A DNA stretch of 64,000 nt from Prauserella isguenensis (GTDB lineage: Bacteria > Actinomycetota > Actinomycetes > Mycobacteriales > Pseudonocardiaceae), in assembly GCF_014191605.1 (NCBI RefSeq), contig NZ_JACHWU010000005.1:169738-233737 (forward strand), given 5' to 3'. Shown here piece after piece: positions 27,285-35,746 of this stretch. Below the pieces are notes generated by a model. That model ran no database searches. It had not been told where the DNA came from and saw nothing but the letters and a program-made list of their open reading frames with translations. The position numbers and the translations under genes are program-made. The stretch's first letter is position 1. The number at the start of each line of letters is the position of its first letter.

Positions 27285-28148
27285 TCAGTCGTGATCGTCG
27301 TCGTAGTCGGCGACGCCGAGCTTCCAGTAGCCGGTGATGTCGTAGTCGCCCTTCGCGAGCCGGAGCTCGTCGCGGACCCAGCGGCGGAGCGGCTTCAGCG
27401 TGCCCGCCTCACCGGCGAGCCACACGTAGAGGTCGTCCTCATCGGACGGACCAGGGACCGGGAGCGAACGGATCGCGGGCTCCAGCAGATCCGCCGTGCC
27501 CGGACGGGCGCCGTCCCGGTGGAGCCACCGGACCTCGACCCCGTCGGGCGCGTCCAACGGGATCTCCTCGTCGGCGCCGGAGACCTCGACGAGGGCCCAC
27601 CCCTCCGCGGTCGGCGGCATCTCCTCGAGCCACCGGGCGATGGCGGGCAGCGCGGTGATGTCCCCCGCGAGCAGGTACTTGCCGTAGCCGTCGGGGACGA
27701 CGAGCCCGCCGGGCGGACCCGCAACGTGAACCGGCTCGCCCACGCGGGCGTTGCGCGCCCAGCCGGCCGCCAGGCCGCCGTCGTGCACCGCGATGTCGAT
27801 GTCGAGTTCCCGGGCCTGCGCGTCGAACCGGCGGACCGTGTACTCACGCGTCGTCGGCGACGGCCGCGGCCACGACAGCATCGCGCCGTTCGGCTCCGGC
27901 AACCGCAGCGTGCCGTCCGGATCGGGAAAGATCAGCTTGACGTGCTCATCGGGCACGTGGGCCTCGAAGCCCTCCAACCCCGGACCGCCGAGGGTGAGGC
28001 GGACGAGACCCGCCCCCACCATCGCGGTGCGGACGACGTCCACGGTGCGGATGCCGATCGGATAGCCCACCTTCTCGGCACCCTCACGGCCCGCGCGCAC
28101 CTCGGCGATCCGCTCGAGATGGCGGTGACGGTGATCGGCGCGCGTCAT
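27285..28148 (-). CDS. siderophore-interacting protein, FAD-dependent ferric reductase
   Basis: A 287-residue SIP/ViuB-type flavoprotein that reduces the imported ferric siderophore to release iron. The FAD-binding half carries the family motif R-x-Y-T-x-R (REYTVRRF) and a G-rich PPGGLVVPDG. The NAD(P)H-binding half has LAGDITALPAIARWLEE, WLHRDG and the closing segment LRRWVRDELRLAKGDYDITGY. The ATG overlaps the stop of a micro-ORF (ATGA), and a longer frame running through the micro-ORFs is not credible. It is followed by the binding lipoprotein gene 57 bp downstream. Confidence 0.9.
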   Translation of the reverse strand: MTRADHRHRHLERIAEVRAGREGAEKVGYPIGIRTVDVVRTAMVGAGLVRLTLGGPGLEGFEAHVPDEHVKLIFPDPDGTLRLPEPNGAMLSWPRPSPTTREYTVRRFDAQARELDIDIAVHDGGLAAGWARNARVGEPVHVAGPPGGLVVPDGYGKYLLAGDITALPAIARWLEEMPPTAEGWALVEVSGADEEIPLDAPDGVEVRWLHRDGARPGTADLLEPAIRSLPVPGPSDEDDLYVWLAGEAGTLKPLRRWVRDELRLAKGDYDITGYWKLGVADYDDDHD

Positions 28149-28225
28149 ACGTTCTCCAGTGTTCTGCGGGACACCCGCACCCGGTCGAACCGCACGACCA
28201 TTGGCACGGCGGGATGATCGGTCAT
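28145..28225 (-). CDS. micro-ORF 2 (26 codons), ATGA-linked, copy of micro-ORF 1
   Basis: Reads MTDHPAVPMVVRFDRV then RVSRRTLENV. Its start overlaps the stop of micro-ORF 1 and its stop overlaps the start of the SIP gene, both as ATGA. The sequence is nearly identical to the ends of micro-ORF 1. It may be a translational linker, a real micropeptide, or the relic of a duplicated SIP-type N-terminus (VVRFDRVRVSRR resembles how such proteins begin). Which of these holds is not decided by the sequence. Confidence 0.45.
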   Translation of the reverse strand: MTDHPAVPMVVRFDRVRVSRRTLENV

Positions 28226-28341
28226 GCGTTCTCCAGCGTTCTGCGGGACACCCTCCCCGATTGCGGCGAAAAAGCATGCCGCAACGGGGGCCCAACCCGG
28301 TCGAACCGCACGACCATTGGCACGGCGGGATGATCGGTCAT
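28222..28341 (-). CDS. micro-ORF 1 (39 codons), ATGA-linked to the carrier protein gene
   Basis: Begins with the same 16 residues as micro-ORF 2 (MTDHPAVPMVVRFDRV), then 13 extra residues, then RVSRRTLENA. The start overlaps the aryl carrier stop as ATGA and the stop overlaps micro-ORF 2 as ATGA. The extra 39 nt consist largely of a palindrome, and the insertion keeps the frame. Translation of all four cistrons (carrier, micro-ORF 1, micro-ORF 2, SIP) is therefore chained. Confidence 0.45.
   Translation of the reverse strand: MTDHPAVPMVVRFDRVGPPLRHAFSPQSGRVSRRTLENA
28255..28289. repeat. palindrome inserted in micro-ORF 1
   Basis: CCCCG plus TTGCGGC pairs with GCCGCAA plus CGGGG: a 12-bp stem with one bulged base and a 10-nt loop (GAAAAAGCAT). 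It is absent from the otherwise matching micro-ORF 2. It could act as an mRNA hairpin inside the operon. Confidence 0.65.
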
Positions 28342-28592
28342 GCGTTCTCCTCGGTGAGCAGGGAGATCCAGTGGCCGAGTTCGGGTTGTTCGGCCAGGTC
28401 GGGAAACTCGACGGTGCCGACTCCCGCCGCACGCCAGCGTTCGATCAGGCTCATAATGCGGATCGAGTCGAGACCCGCGTCGAGCAGGTTCTCGTCGACG
28501 GCGATGTCGTCGGCGTCGCGGCCGAGCAGCTCGGCGACGTCGGCACGCACCGACTCGGCCGTCGGTCCTGCCTGCTGCGTGGGTTCTGCCAT
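28338..28592 (-). CDS. stand-alone aryl carrier protein
   Basis: An 84-residue carrier protein: four-helix layout, with the phosphopantetheine Ser in LLDAGLDSIRIMSLIERW. It holds 2,3-dihydroxybenzoate as a thioester after loading by DhbE and presents it to the first condensation domain of the NRPS. In EntB/DhbB this domain is fused to the isochorismatase; here it is separate, 115 bp downstream of it. It has GAGGAC ahead of the ATG. Confidence 0.88.
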   Translation of the reverse strand: MAEPTQQAGPTAESVRADVAELLGRDADDIAVDENLLDAGLDSIRIMSLIERWRAAGVGTVEFPDLAEQPELGHWISLLTEENA

Positions 28593-28707
28593 GGTCCGTC
28601 CTCTGTCGTGGTCGTCGCGCCGGCCTCGCGGCGGCGAGACTGTCGCGCGTGGGCTGTGGCCTGTGGTGTGTGTGGGCTGCCGGGCGTGGGCTGTCGGCGG
28701 TCCGCCG

Positions 28708-29427
28708 TCACCACGCCGCTGTACTCACCGACGCCGCGCTCGCCGAAGCCGTGCCCACGGGAGCCGCGGTCACGGGAGCGGTGAGTGCGCCGCGGGCGGA
28801 GTCGGTGTCGACGACGGTTCCGCAACAGCCCGCCACATAGGCGCACGCCTGGTCGTGACGCTCCCTGGCGAAGTCGGCGACCGCGTCGGCCACCAGGAAC
28901 GGCCGCACGTCACGCATGAAGGCCTCCTGCGCGGTGGCCTGGCAGCCGATGTGGGCGTACACACCGGTGATCAGCAGCTGGTCGCGTCCGGCGGCGGCGA
29001 GGCGCTCGGCGAAGTCGCTGCGCTGGAACGCGCTGTAGCGCCATTTCGTCAGCACCGTGTCCTCGCCCCCGGGCGTCAGTCCCTCGACGATGTCGCCCAC
29101 GTGCGGATCGTCGTCCACGTGGGCGCGCATCCCCTGGCCCCAGAAGTCGGTCTGCAGTCCGCGTTCGCCCGGCGGCGGGGTCGCGGGCTGGGCGGTGTAG
29201 AACACCGGCACACCCTGCTCCCGGCAGGCATCGGCGAGCGCGGCGATGTTGGCGGTCATCTCCAGGATCGGCGAGCCCGCGAACGGACGCATGAAGTACC
29301 GCTGCATGTCGTGCACGAGCAGCGCGGCCCGGCCCGCCTCGAGCTGCCAGTCCACACGCGACACGGGAAGTTCACCGGCCGTGGGCAGCGCGTACGGCTC
29401 GATCTTCGGCAGGGACAACGACATCAC
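28708..29427 (-). CDS. dhbB: isochorismatase, without the carrier domain
   Basis: A 239-residue isochorismatase that hydrolyses isochorismate to 2,3-dihydro-2,3-dihydroxybenzoate and pyruvate. Seen are [11 protein letters not shown] with the catalytic Asp, [13 protein letters not shown] with the Lys, and [19 protein letters not shown]. The usual C-terminal aryl carrier is missing and replaced by a 25-residue Ala/Thr/Ser tail; the carrier is encoded just downstream. The GTG start overlaps the dhbE stop by 4 bp (GTGA), with an ATG as the next codon. Confidence 0.9.
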   Translation of the reverse strand: MMSLSLPKIEPYALPTAGELPVSRVDWQLEAGRAALLVHDMQRYFMRPFAGSPILEMTANIAALADACREQGVPVFYTAQPATPPPGERGLQTDFWGQGMRAHVDDDPHVGDIVEGLTPGGEDTVLTKWRYSAFQRSDFAERLAAAGRDQLLITGVYAHIGCQATAQEAFMRDVRPFLVADAVADFARERHDQACAYVAGCCGTVVDTDSARGALTAPVTAAPVGTASASAASVSTAAW

Positions 29428-31121
29428 CCGTTCTTCGCCTGAGCCGCGAGCACGGCCCGCAGCTCCCGCTTGCTCGTCTTTCCGACACCGGTCGTGGGGA
29501 ACTCGGCGGTGAGTACGACCCGGTCCGGGACCTTGAACGCCGCGACGCCGCGTTCGCGCACGAAACGCCGCAGCTCCGCCGCCGCTGGCTCGGCACCCTC
29601 GACCGGCACCACGTAGGCGCAGGTGCGCTCACCGAGGAACTCGTCGGACACGCCGACGAGCGCGGCGTCCAGGACGTCGGGGTGCGCCATGAGGTGGTTC
29701 TCCACCTCCTCCGGCGCGACCTTCTCGCCGCCGCGGTTGATCTGCTCCTTCACGCGGCCGACGACCTCGACGTGCCCGGACGGATGCAGCCGCACCAGGT
29801 CACCGGTGCGGTAGAAGCCGTCGGCCGTGAAAGCCTTCGCATTGTGCTCGGCGGCGCGGTAATAGCCGCGGATCGTGTACGGCCCGCGCGTGAGCAGCGC
29901 GCCCGCCTGCCCCGGTTCGACGACGTCGCCGGATCCGGCATCCGGGTCGTCGGGGTCGACCACGCGGATCTCGTCGTCGAGGGAGATCGGCCTGCCCTGG
30001 GTGGAGAGCACGAGTTCGTCGGGATCGTCGAGGCGGGTGTAGAACACGAGCCCCTCGGCCATGCCGAACACCTGCTGCAGCCTGCAGCCCAGCGCCGGTT
30101 CGATGCGCTCGGCGAGTTCCCTGCCGCACTTGGCACCACCGACGAGCAGTACTTCCCATGTGGACAGATCTCGGTTCGTGCGCGCCGCGGCCTGCACCCA
30201 CGCCGCCGCCAGCGGCGGCACGACCCCGCACATCGTCACGCCCTCGGACTCGACCAGCGCGAACGCGGTGTCCGCGTCGGGCCGCGGTGAGAGGACCACG
30301 GTCGACCCGGCGTGGAGCGCACCGAGAATGCCCGGCGAACTCATCGGATAGTTGTGCGCGGCGGGCAGTACCACGAGGTACACGCTGTCGGGCCGCAGCC
30401 GGCAGATCCGGGCGCTCTCGCGGACGCTGTAGAGGTAGTCGTCGTGGGTGCGCGGGATCAGTTTGGACATTCCCGTGCTGCCACCCGACAGCTGCAGGAA
30501 CGCCAGGCCCTCGGGATCCGGGTCGGGCAGCTCCCGTGGGTCGGTCGCGGCCAGCTCGGCGAACTCGTCGCTCCCGACCACGAACACGTGGCGCAGCGAC
30601 GACACCTCGTCGGCCACCGAGCGCGCCTCGGCGGCGTAGTCGTGCCGATCGTGGCTGCCGACCGTGACGATCGCGGCCGCCTCCGCATGCGAGGCGAAAT
30701 GCACCAGCTCGGAGTGGCGGTGCGCCGGCAGTGCGAACACCGGCAGCGCGCCCGCGCGCCACAGCCCGAAGATCACCGGGACGTACTCGGCGACGTTCGG
30801 CAACTGCACGAGTACGCGCTCGCCCGCCGCGATGCCCCGGTCGACGAATCCGGCAGCGAGCCGATCGGACCGCTCGTCCAGTTCGGCGTACGTCCAACGC
30901 ACCTGTTCGCCCGTCGCCGCGCTGACGCCCACGACGGCGGTGCGCTCGGAGTACGCCGCGACCAATCCTCGGAGCCAGGTGCCGAACGTCTGCCCGCGCC
31001 AGTGGCCCAGCGCCCGGTACCGCGCCGCGTCCTCGGCTGGCCAGGGCGTGAGATCGGGGCCCGCAGCCGACTCGGCTGCGGGCGGCGCGGCCGCGGGGCG
31101 GCCTTCCGTGCGGGCGGTCAC
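29424..31121 (-). CDS. dhbE: 2,3-dihydroxybenzoate-AMP ligase
   Basis: A 565-residue stand-alone adenylation enzyme that activates DHB as the acyl-AMP and loads it on the aryl carrier. Motifs are [64 protein letters not shown] and the late [10 protein letters not shown] with the catalytic Lys. This pattern is characteristic of DhbE/EntE rather than amino-acid-activating domains. The GTG start overlaps the isochorismate synthase stop (GTGA); a longer upstream frame lies inside that gene. Confidence 0.92.
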   Translation of the reverse strand: MTARTEGRPAAAPPAAESAAGPDLTPWPAEDAARYRALGHWRGQTFGTWLRGLVAAYSERTAVVGVSAATGEQVRWTYAELDERSDRLAAGFVDRGIAAGERVLVQLPNVAEYVPVIFGLWRAGALPVFALPAHRHSELVHFASHAEAAAIVTVGSHDRHDYAAEARSVADEVSSLRHVFVVGSDEFAELAATDPRELPDPDPEGLAFLQLSGGSTGMSKLIPRTHDDYLYSVRESARICRLRPDSVYLVVLPAAHNYPMSSPGILGALHAGSTVVLSPRPDADTAFALVESEGVTMCGVVPPLAAAWVQAAARTNRDLSTWEVLLVGGAKCGRELAERIEPALGCRLQQVFGMAEGLVFYTRLDDPDELVLSTQGRPISLDDEIRVVDPDDPDAGSGDVVEPGQAGALLTRGPYTIRGYYRAAEHNAKAFTADGFYRTGDLVRLHPSGHVEVVGRVKEQINRGGEKVAPEEVENHLMAHPDVLDAALVGVSDEFLGERTCAYVVPVEGAEPAAAELRRFVRERGVAAFKVPDRVVLTAEFPTTGVGKTSKRELRAVLAAQAKNG

Positions 31122-32326
31122 TCGGTCACCCCCAGCGCGTCCAGCAGCGTGCGGAACTTGGCGCGTGTCTCGGCCAGTTCCGCCTCCGGGTCGGACCCGG
31201 CCACGATGCCCGCGCCCGCGTGCACCCGTACGTTCCTGCCGGAGGCCTCGGCGCAGCGGATCGTCACGACCCATTCGCCGTCGCCGTCGGCATCGGTCCA
31301 GCCGACGAGACCTGCGTAGTACCCGCGGCGCGCCGGTTCGAGTTCCGCGATGACGTCGCGAGCCGTGGTCGTCGGCACGCCGCACACGGCCGGCGTCGGA
31401 TGCAGCGCCTCGGCGAGGGCCAGCGACGACGACGCGGGGTCGGCGGGGTCGGCGAGCGTTCCGGTGATGCGGGTCGACAGGTGCCACATCGTCGGCGTGC
31501 CGATCACCTCGGGCTCGGGCACGTCGAGGTCGGAGCAGAACGGCCGGAGCACGTCGGCGACCTGGCGGATGACGATGTCGTGCTCGGCGCGGTCCTTCGC
31601 GGCGGTGCGCAGGTCGTCGATGCGCGCGCGGTTCTGCACGTCGTCGGCGCTGCGCGGCCGGGAACCGGCAAGAGGATTGGCGGTGACGGTGCGGCCGCGC
31701 CGGGAGATCAGCAGTTCGGGGCTGGCGCCGAACAGGGTGCGGGCGGCCGGGTCGCCGGGCGCGGTGACGTCGACGGCGAAGGCGTGCGCGGCCGGATCGG
31801 CGCGGGCGAGACGCGCCAGCAACGGCGGCACGGACACCGGGGCGTCCGCGGTGACGTCGAGCGCCCGCGCGAGGACGACCTTGTCGATGTCACCGGTCTC
31901 GATGTGCAGCAGAGCCTTGCGGACGGCCGCGACGTAGTCGGCGGGATCGGGCTGCGGGGTGACGACGCGGCTCGCGCGGGCCGACGCCGACGCCGATGAC
32001 GCCGCCGAGGTCGCGGTCGTCTCGTCGGGCGCGGGCGCGCGGCGGACGAGAGCGGGCACCACCAGGCTCGCCTCGTCGTCGGGCCCGAACCCGATGGCTC
32101 CGGCGACGATCGGGTCGGCCAGGCCCGCCGCGCGGGCGTCGGCGAGCGCACGGGTGGCCGCTCCGGCACGCGACGTACCCGCCGCGGCGGGTACTGCGGC
32201 GTGCACCCCGTCGGCGAGCAGCGTGCCCCGCGGCGACGAGTAGTAGAAGGAGCCGGGCAGGTACGCCGTCAGCAGGTCGGCGGCGTCGTACTGGGGCCGT
32301 GGCCGCGCCAGGACCGGTGAGGACAC
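31118..32326 (-). CDS. dhbC: isochorismate synthase
   Basis: A 402-residue chorismate-utilising enzyme converting chorismate to isochorismate, the entry into DHB synthesis. The MST-family core shows [54 protein letters not shown] and the C-terminal [16 protein letters not shown]. It is the first gene of the siderophore operon. The start codon lies about 140 bp downstream of two tandem iron boxes. Confidence 0.92.
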   Translation of the reverse strand: MSSPVLARPRPQYDAADLLTAYLPGSFYYSSPRGTLLADGVHAAVPAAAGTSRAGAATRALADARAAGLADPIVAGAIGFGPDDEASLVVPALVRRAPAPDETTATSAASSASASARASRVVTPQPDPADYVAAVRKALLHIETGDIDKVVLARALDVTADAPVSVPPLLARLARADPAAHAFAVDVTAPGDPAARTLFGASPELLISRRGRTVTANPLAGSRPRSADDVQNRARIDDLRTAAKDRAEHDIVIRQVADVLRPFCSDLDVPEPEVIGTPTMWHLSTRITGTLADPADPASSSLALAEALHPTPAVCGVPTTTARDVIAELEPARRGYYAGLVGWTDADGDGEWVVTIRCAEASGRNVRVHAGAGIVAGSDPEAELAETRAKFRTLLDALGVTE

Positions 32327-32465
32327 TCAGACAACTCCCTCGTGAGACACGGCGTTCTCCTCGTTTCCCTGCCGGCTCGCGGTCGCCGGCGATTCCCGGC
32401 GACCGCGAGCCGCGCCTCGATGTCCGGTCGCCGGCACCCGTCGGACGCCGCCCGATCGGCATTAT

Positions 32466-32484
32466 CTTGGTTAGCCTTACCTAA
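32466..32484 (-). promoter_or_regulatory. iron box 1 (IdeR/DmdR-type)
   Basis: CTTGGTTAGCCTTACCTAA matches 15 of 19 positions of the IdeR/DmdR consensus (TTAGGTTAGGCTAACCTAA). It is upstream of dhbC, so the operon should be repressed by Fe(II)-loaded IdeR/DmdR. Confidence 0.85.
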
Positions 32485-32494
32485 TGAACGAACC

Positions 32495-32513
32495 GTACGT
32501 TAGGCTAGCCTTA
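32495..32513 (-). promoter_or_regulatory. iron box 2 (IdeR/DmdR-type)
   Basis: GTACGTTAGGCTAGCCTTA matches 15 of 19 positions of the same consensus. It starts 29 bp from box 1, a spacing that allows two dimers to bind side by side over the promoter. Confidence 0.85.
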
Positions 32514-32587
32514 GAGGAAAGATCCGGCCGTGAGATCCGATTCACAGGGCTTTGACCGGTTCGGACCAGTGCCCCGATGACCGTGTG

Positions 32588-33346
32588 TCAGGAACACGCC
32601 ATGAGCTCGTAGGACTCGACGTCGACCTCGGGCCAGCCCCGCAGCGACCCCGGCGAACCGTAGGTACCCGTGCAGCCGACCGTCCCGCCCGACAGGTCGA
32701 ACACCTCGGCCAGCACCGGCGCCTGCCTGCAGGCCGCGACACTGTCGACGTCGCTGCAGTCGTGGCTGACGACGACCACCTCGGGCACGTCGTCGCCGTC
32801 GACGTCGTCGAGCGTCACACTGCCCGCGTCGGAGAAGTACGGCCGCTGGTCCGAACGCCAACTGTCGCCCTGCCACACGTGGAGCTCGCCGACCATGCCG
32901 CCGTCGTGGGGACCGCGCACCAGGCACACCGGCGTCGCGCTCTCCTCGCACCGCAACGAGTCCTGGTTGAGCGGAACGCCCATCGTCCCGATCGCCACCT
33001 CGGCCACGCTCGCCGACGCGGGCCCGCCCGCGCGCAACCTGCCCGCCGACCCGCGCTCGGCCGCCAGCAGCTCGACCGTCATGCCGTTCACCGACGCCGA
33101 CGCCACGACCCGGCACGGCCCGCCCGCGCAGCCGTCGCCCGCGGTCGCCGTCGGCATCGACAGCCCGTCGACCGCCTCGTGGTCGTCGTCGCCCGGGCGC
33201 AGCAGCACGGCCGCCACCAGCGACCCCACGACCACCACGGCCGCCAGCGCCACCGTCAGCAGCACCGGCCGGGGCGGCCTGCTCGGCGCAGACTCCACCC
33301 CTTCGGTCCCCTCCGGCTGATCCGGCTGCGACGACTCGTTCCGCAC
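32588..33346 (-). CDS. membrane-anchored extracytoplasmic protein of unknown function
   Basis: A 252-residue protein. A polar, proline-rich cytoplasmic N-terminus is followed by one membrane segment at about residues 28-50 (VLLTVALAAVVVVGSLVAAVLL) and an exported domain containing six or more cysteines and a calcium-loop-like run (DDVDGDDVPEVVVV) reminiscent of FG-GAP/VCBS loops. The GTG start has a TAGGCT -10 box 6 bp upstream. It is upstream of the siderophore operon on the same strand but separated by the iron boxes. No function can be assigned. Confidence 0.7.
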   Translation of the reverse strand: MRNESSQPDQPEGTEGVESAPSRPPRPVLLTVALAAVVVVGSLVAAVLLRPGDDDHEAVDGLSMPTATAGDGCAGGPCRVVASASVNGMTVELLAAERGSAGRLRAGGPASASVAEVAIGTMGVPLNQDSLRCEESATPVCLVRGPHDGGMVGELHVWQGDSWRSDQRPYFSDAGSVTLDDVDGDDVPEVVVVSHDCSDVDSVAACRQAPVLAEVFDLSGGTVGCTGTYGSPGSLRGWPEVDVESYELMACS

Positions 33347-33352
33347 ACGCCG

Positions 33353-33358
33353 AGCCTA
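33353..33358 (-). promoter_or_regulatory. -10 box, leaderless type
   Basis: TAGGCT on the minus strand, 6 bp before the GTG of the membrane-anchored protein gene. Confidence 0.5.
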
Positions 33359-33439
33359 AAGCTCCGCACCATCCGTGACCGCCCGTCCGTGGCACTTCGC
33401 GCGGACGTGGGACAACCCGGATCACGGACCGCACACGAC

Positions 33440-33445
33440 TACCGT
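33440..33445 (+). promoter_or_regulatory. -10 box, leaderless type
   Basis: TACCGT ends 7 bp before the GTG of the SAV_915-like gene. Confidence 0.4.
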
Positions 33446-33452
33446 CGTCCCG

Positions 33453-33731
33453 GTGACGAATCCCCAGCTGCCGCCCGTGGTGTACCTGCCCACCGGCTCG
33501 CACGACGGCAGGCACACCCTGCAGACCGACGTCGAGCTCCGCCGCACCCCCGACGGCCGCCTCGCCCTCCTCGCCTACACCGCCGTCGACCGGCTCGTCG
33601 AGTGCTGCGGCGAGCACCAGCCGTGGATGCTCGTGCAGACGTCCGACCTGCAGGCGCTGCACGAGTCCCAGCCCTACGACGTGATCCTCGTCGACGCCGA
33701 GATCCCGGAGGACCTGCGCCACCCGGCGTGA
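33453..33731 (+). CDS. SAV_915-like small conserved protein
   Basis: A 92-residue cytoplasmic protein with [14 protein letters not shown] at the start and [20 protein letters not shown], then [16 protein letters not shown], a pattern I recall from the SAV_915 family (SseB-like). The GTG was chosen because a -10-like box sits 7 bp upstream and the family begins near here. No catalytic residues are evident and the role is unknown. It precedes accA3 by about 100 bp. Confidence 0.65.
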   Translation: MTNPQLPPVVYLPTGSHDGRHTLQTDVELRRTPDGRLALLAYTAVDRLVECCGEHQPWMLVQTSDLQALHESQPYDVILVDAEIPEDLRHPA

Positions 33732-33828
33732 CCCACCCGCCGCGTCACCGGCCGTGACTCGGGTCTCACCGACGGGCGCCCGCCGGTCCGTAGACTCCGA
33801 CCGAGAACGGCTTGACATGGAGGTAGGC

Positions 33829-35625
33829 GTGCCGGAGCGAGGCAGCAAGGTCGTGGCAGGCGCGGTGACGAAGGTGCTCATCGCGAACCGTGGCGAGATC
33901 GCCGTGCGCGTGATCCGGGCTGCGAAGGACGCGGGGGTCGCCAGCGTGGCGGTCTACGCCGACCCGGACAGGGACGCGCCGCACGTCCGGCTCGCCGACG
34001 AAGCGTTCGCCCTGGGCGGGGACACGGCGGCGGACAGCTACCTGGCGTTCGACAAGCTGCTGGACGCGGCGAAGCGCTCCGGCGCGGACGCGGTCCACCC
34101 CGGCTACGGATTCCTGTCCGAGAACGCGGACTTCGCGCAGGCGGTCATCGACGCGGGCCTGACCTGGATCGGCCCGTCGCCGCAGGCCATCCGCGACCTC
34201 GGCGACAAGGTCACCGCCCGGCACATCGCCCTGAAGGCCGGCGCGCCCCTCGTGCCCGGCACCAAGGACCCCGCGGGCAGCGCGGACGAGATCGTCGCGT
34301 TCGCCGAGGAACACGGCCTGCCCGTCGCCATCAAGGCCGCCTTCGGCGGCGGCGGCCGCGGCCTGAAGGTCGCCCGCACGATCGACGAGATCCCCGAGCT
34401 GTTCGAGTCGGCCACCCGCGAAGCCGTGGCCGCATTCGGTCGCGGCGAATGCTTCGTCGAGCGCTACCTCGACAAGCCCCGCCACGTCGAGGCGCAGGTC
34501 CTGGCCGACCAGCACGGCAACGTCATCGTCGTCGGCACCCGCGACTGCTCGCTGCAGCGCCGCCACCAGAAGCTCGTCGAGGAGGCGCCCGCGCCGTTCC
34601 TGACCGACGAGCAGCGCGAGACCATCCACGCCTCCGCCAAGGCGATCTGCTCCGAGGCCGGATACCACGGCGCGGGCACGGTCGAGTACCTCGTCGGCGT
34701 CGACGGCACGATCTCGTTCCTCGAGGTCAACACGCGCCTGCAGGTCGAGCACCCGGTGTCGGAGGAGACCACGGGCCTCGACCTCGTGCGCGAACAGTTC
34801 CGCATCGCCGAGGGACACGAGCTGCAGCTCACCGAGGACCCGGCGCCGCGCGGCCACTCCATCGAGTTCCGTATCAACGGCGAGGACGCGGGCCGGGGCT
34901 TCCTGCCCGCCCCCGGCACCGTGACCCGCCTCGACTTCCCCTCCGGCCCCGGCGTGCGCATCGACGCCGGCATGGAGACCGGCACCGTCATCGGGGGCCA
35001 GTTCGACTCGATGCTCGCGAAGGTCATCGTCACCGGTGCCGACCGCGACCAGGCCATCGAACGGTCCCGCCGCGCCCTCGACGAGATGATCGCCGAGGGC
35101 ATCGCCACCGTGCTGCCGTTCCACCGCACGATCCTGCGGGACCCGGCATTCGTCGGCGACGGCAAGAACTTCTCGGTGCACACCCGCTGGATCGAGACCG
35201 AGTTCGAGAACACCATCGAGCCCTACGTCGCACCGGACACCGCCGCCGACGTCGACCAGGAGCCGCGTCAGAACGTGGTCGTCGAGGTCGGTGGGCGCCG
35301 GCTCGAGGTATCGCTGCCCGCGGGCCTCGCCTCGGCGGGCGGCGGTGGCGGCGCGGCGACGACGTCGAAGCCGCGCAAACGTACGGGCGGCGGCAAGACC
35401 GCGGTCAGCGGCGACGCGGTGACGGCCCCGATGCAGGGCACGGTCATCAAGGTCGCCGTCGAGGACGGTCAGCACGTCGAGGCGGGCGAGCAGATCGTCG
35501 TCCTCGAGGCCATGAAGATGGAGAACCCGGTGACCGCGCACAAGTCCGGCACCGTGACCGGCCTGTCCGCCGAGACCGGCGCCACCGTCAACCAGGGCGC
35601 CGTCCTCCTCGAGATCAAGGACTGA
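33829..35625 (+). CDS. accA3: acyl-CoA carboxylase alpha subunit (biotin carboxylase plus biotin carrier)
   Basis: A 598-residue protein matching the 600-residue M. tuberculosis AccA3. The N-terminal biotin carboxylase has [29 protein letters not shown], the ATP loop [13 protein letters not shown] and [16 protein letters not shown]. The linker is Gly/Lys-rich (near residues 500-525). The C-terminal carrier domain has EAMKMEN with the biotinylated Lys. It serves the AccD/AccE subunits and is the substrate of BirA in this window. The GTG start has GGAGG 5 bp upstream; a TAGACT box at 33791-33796 gives a leader of about 30 nt. Confidence 0.93.
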   Translation: MPERGSKVVAGAVTKVLIANRGEIAVRVIRAAKDAGVASVAVYADPDRDAPHVRLADEAFALGGDTAADSYLAFDKLLDAAKRSGADAVHPGYGFLSENADFAQAVIDAGLTWIGPSPQAIRDLGDKVTARHIALKAGAPLVPGTKDPAGSADEIVAFAEEHGLPVAIKAAFGGGGRGLKVARTIDEIPELFESATREAVAAFGRGECFVERYLDKPRHVEAQVLADQHGNVIVVGTRDCSLQRRHQKLVEEAPAPFLTDEQRETIHASAKAICSEAGYHGAGTVEYLVGVDGTISFLEVNTRLQVEHPVSEETTGLDLVREQFRIAEGHELQLTEDPAPRGHSIEFRINGEDAGRGFLPAPGTVTRLDFPSGPGVRIDAGMETGTVIGGQFDSMLAKVIVTGADRDQAIERSRRALDEMIAEGIATVLPFHRTILRDPAFVGDGKNFSVHTRWIETEFENTIEPYVAPDTAADVDQEPRQNVVVEVGGRRLEVSLPAGLASAGGGGGAATTSKPRKRTGGGKTAVSGDAVTAPMQGTVIKVAVEDGQHVEAGEQIVVLEAMKMENPVTAHKSGTVTGLSAETGATVNQGAVLLEIKD

Positions 35626-35637
35626 CGCCTCCCGGGG

Positions 35638-35683
35638 CGCGTGTTCCGCACCCCGGCACGCATGTTCCGCACCCGACGGCGAA
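35638..35683 (+). repeat. 21-bp tandem repeat, about two copies
   Basis: TGTTCCGCACCC recurs at 21-bp spacing (35642, 35663) just after the accA3 stop. Period and core (GTGTT-CG then CCCGG) resemble the two larger 21-bp arrays at 44166 and 45518. Confidence 0.6.
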
Positions 35684-35734
35684 CACCGGGCAACGGTTTC
35701 GCATGCGGCGTGGCCGCGGCCTCGTCGTCACGCC

Positions 35735-35740
35735 TACGAT
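35735..35740 (+). promoter_or_regulatory. -10 box, leaderless type
   Basis: TACGAT lies 6 bp before the GTG of the DUF1707 gene. Confidence 0.5.
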
Positions 35741-35746
35741 CGACGT

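Larger units (their letters stand above)
28179..28350 (-). repeat. 56-bp exact direct repeat (28179-28234 and 28295-28350)
   Basis: Two identical 56-bp blocks at a spacing of 116 bp, each spanning the 5' half of a micro-ORF and the stop/start overlap before it. A second pair of 26-bp blocks (28151-28176 and 28228-28253, one mismatch) covers the micro-ORF 3' ends. Together they show a tandem duplication of a whole micro-ORF with an insertion in one copy. Confidence 0.9.
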
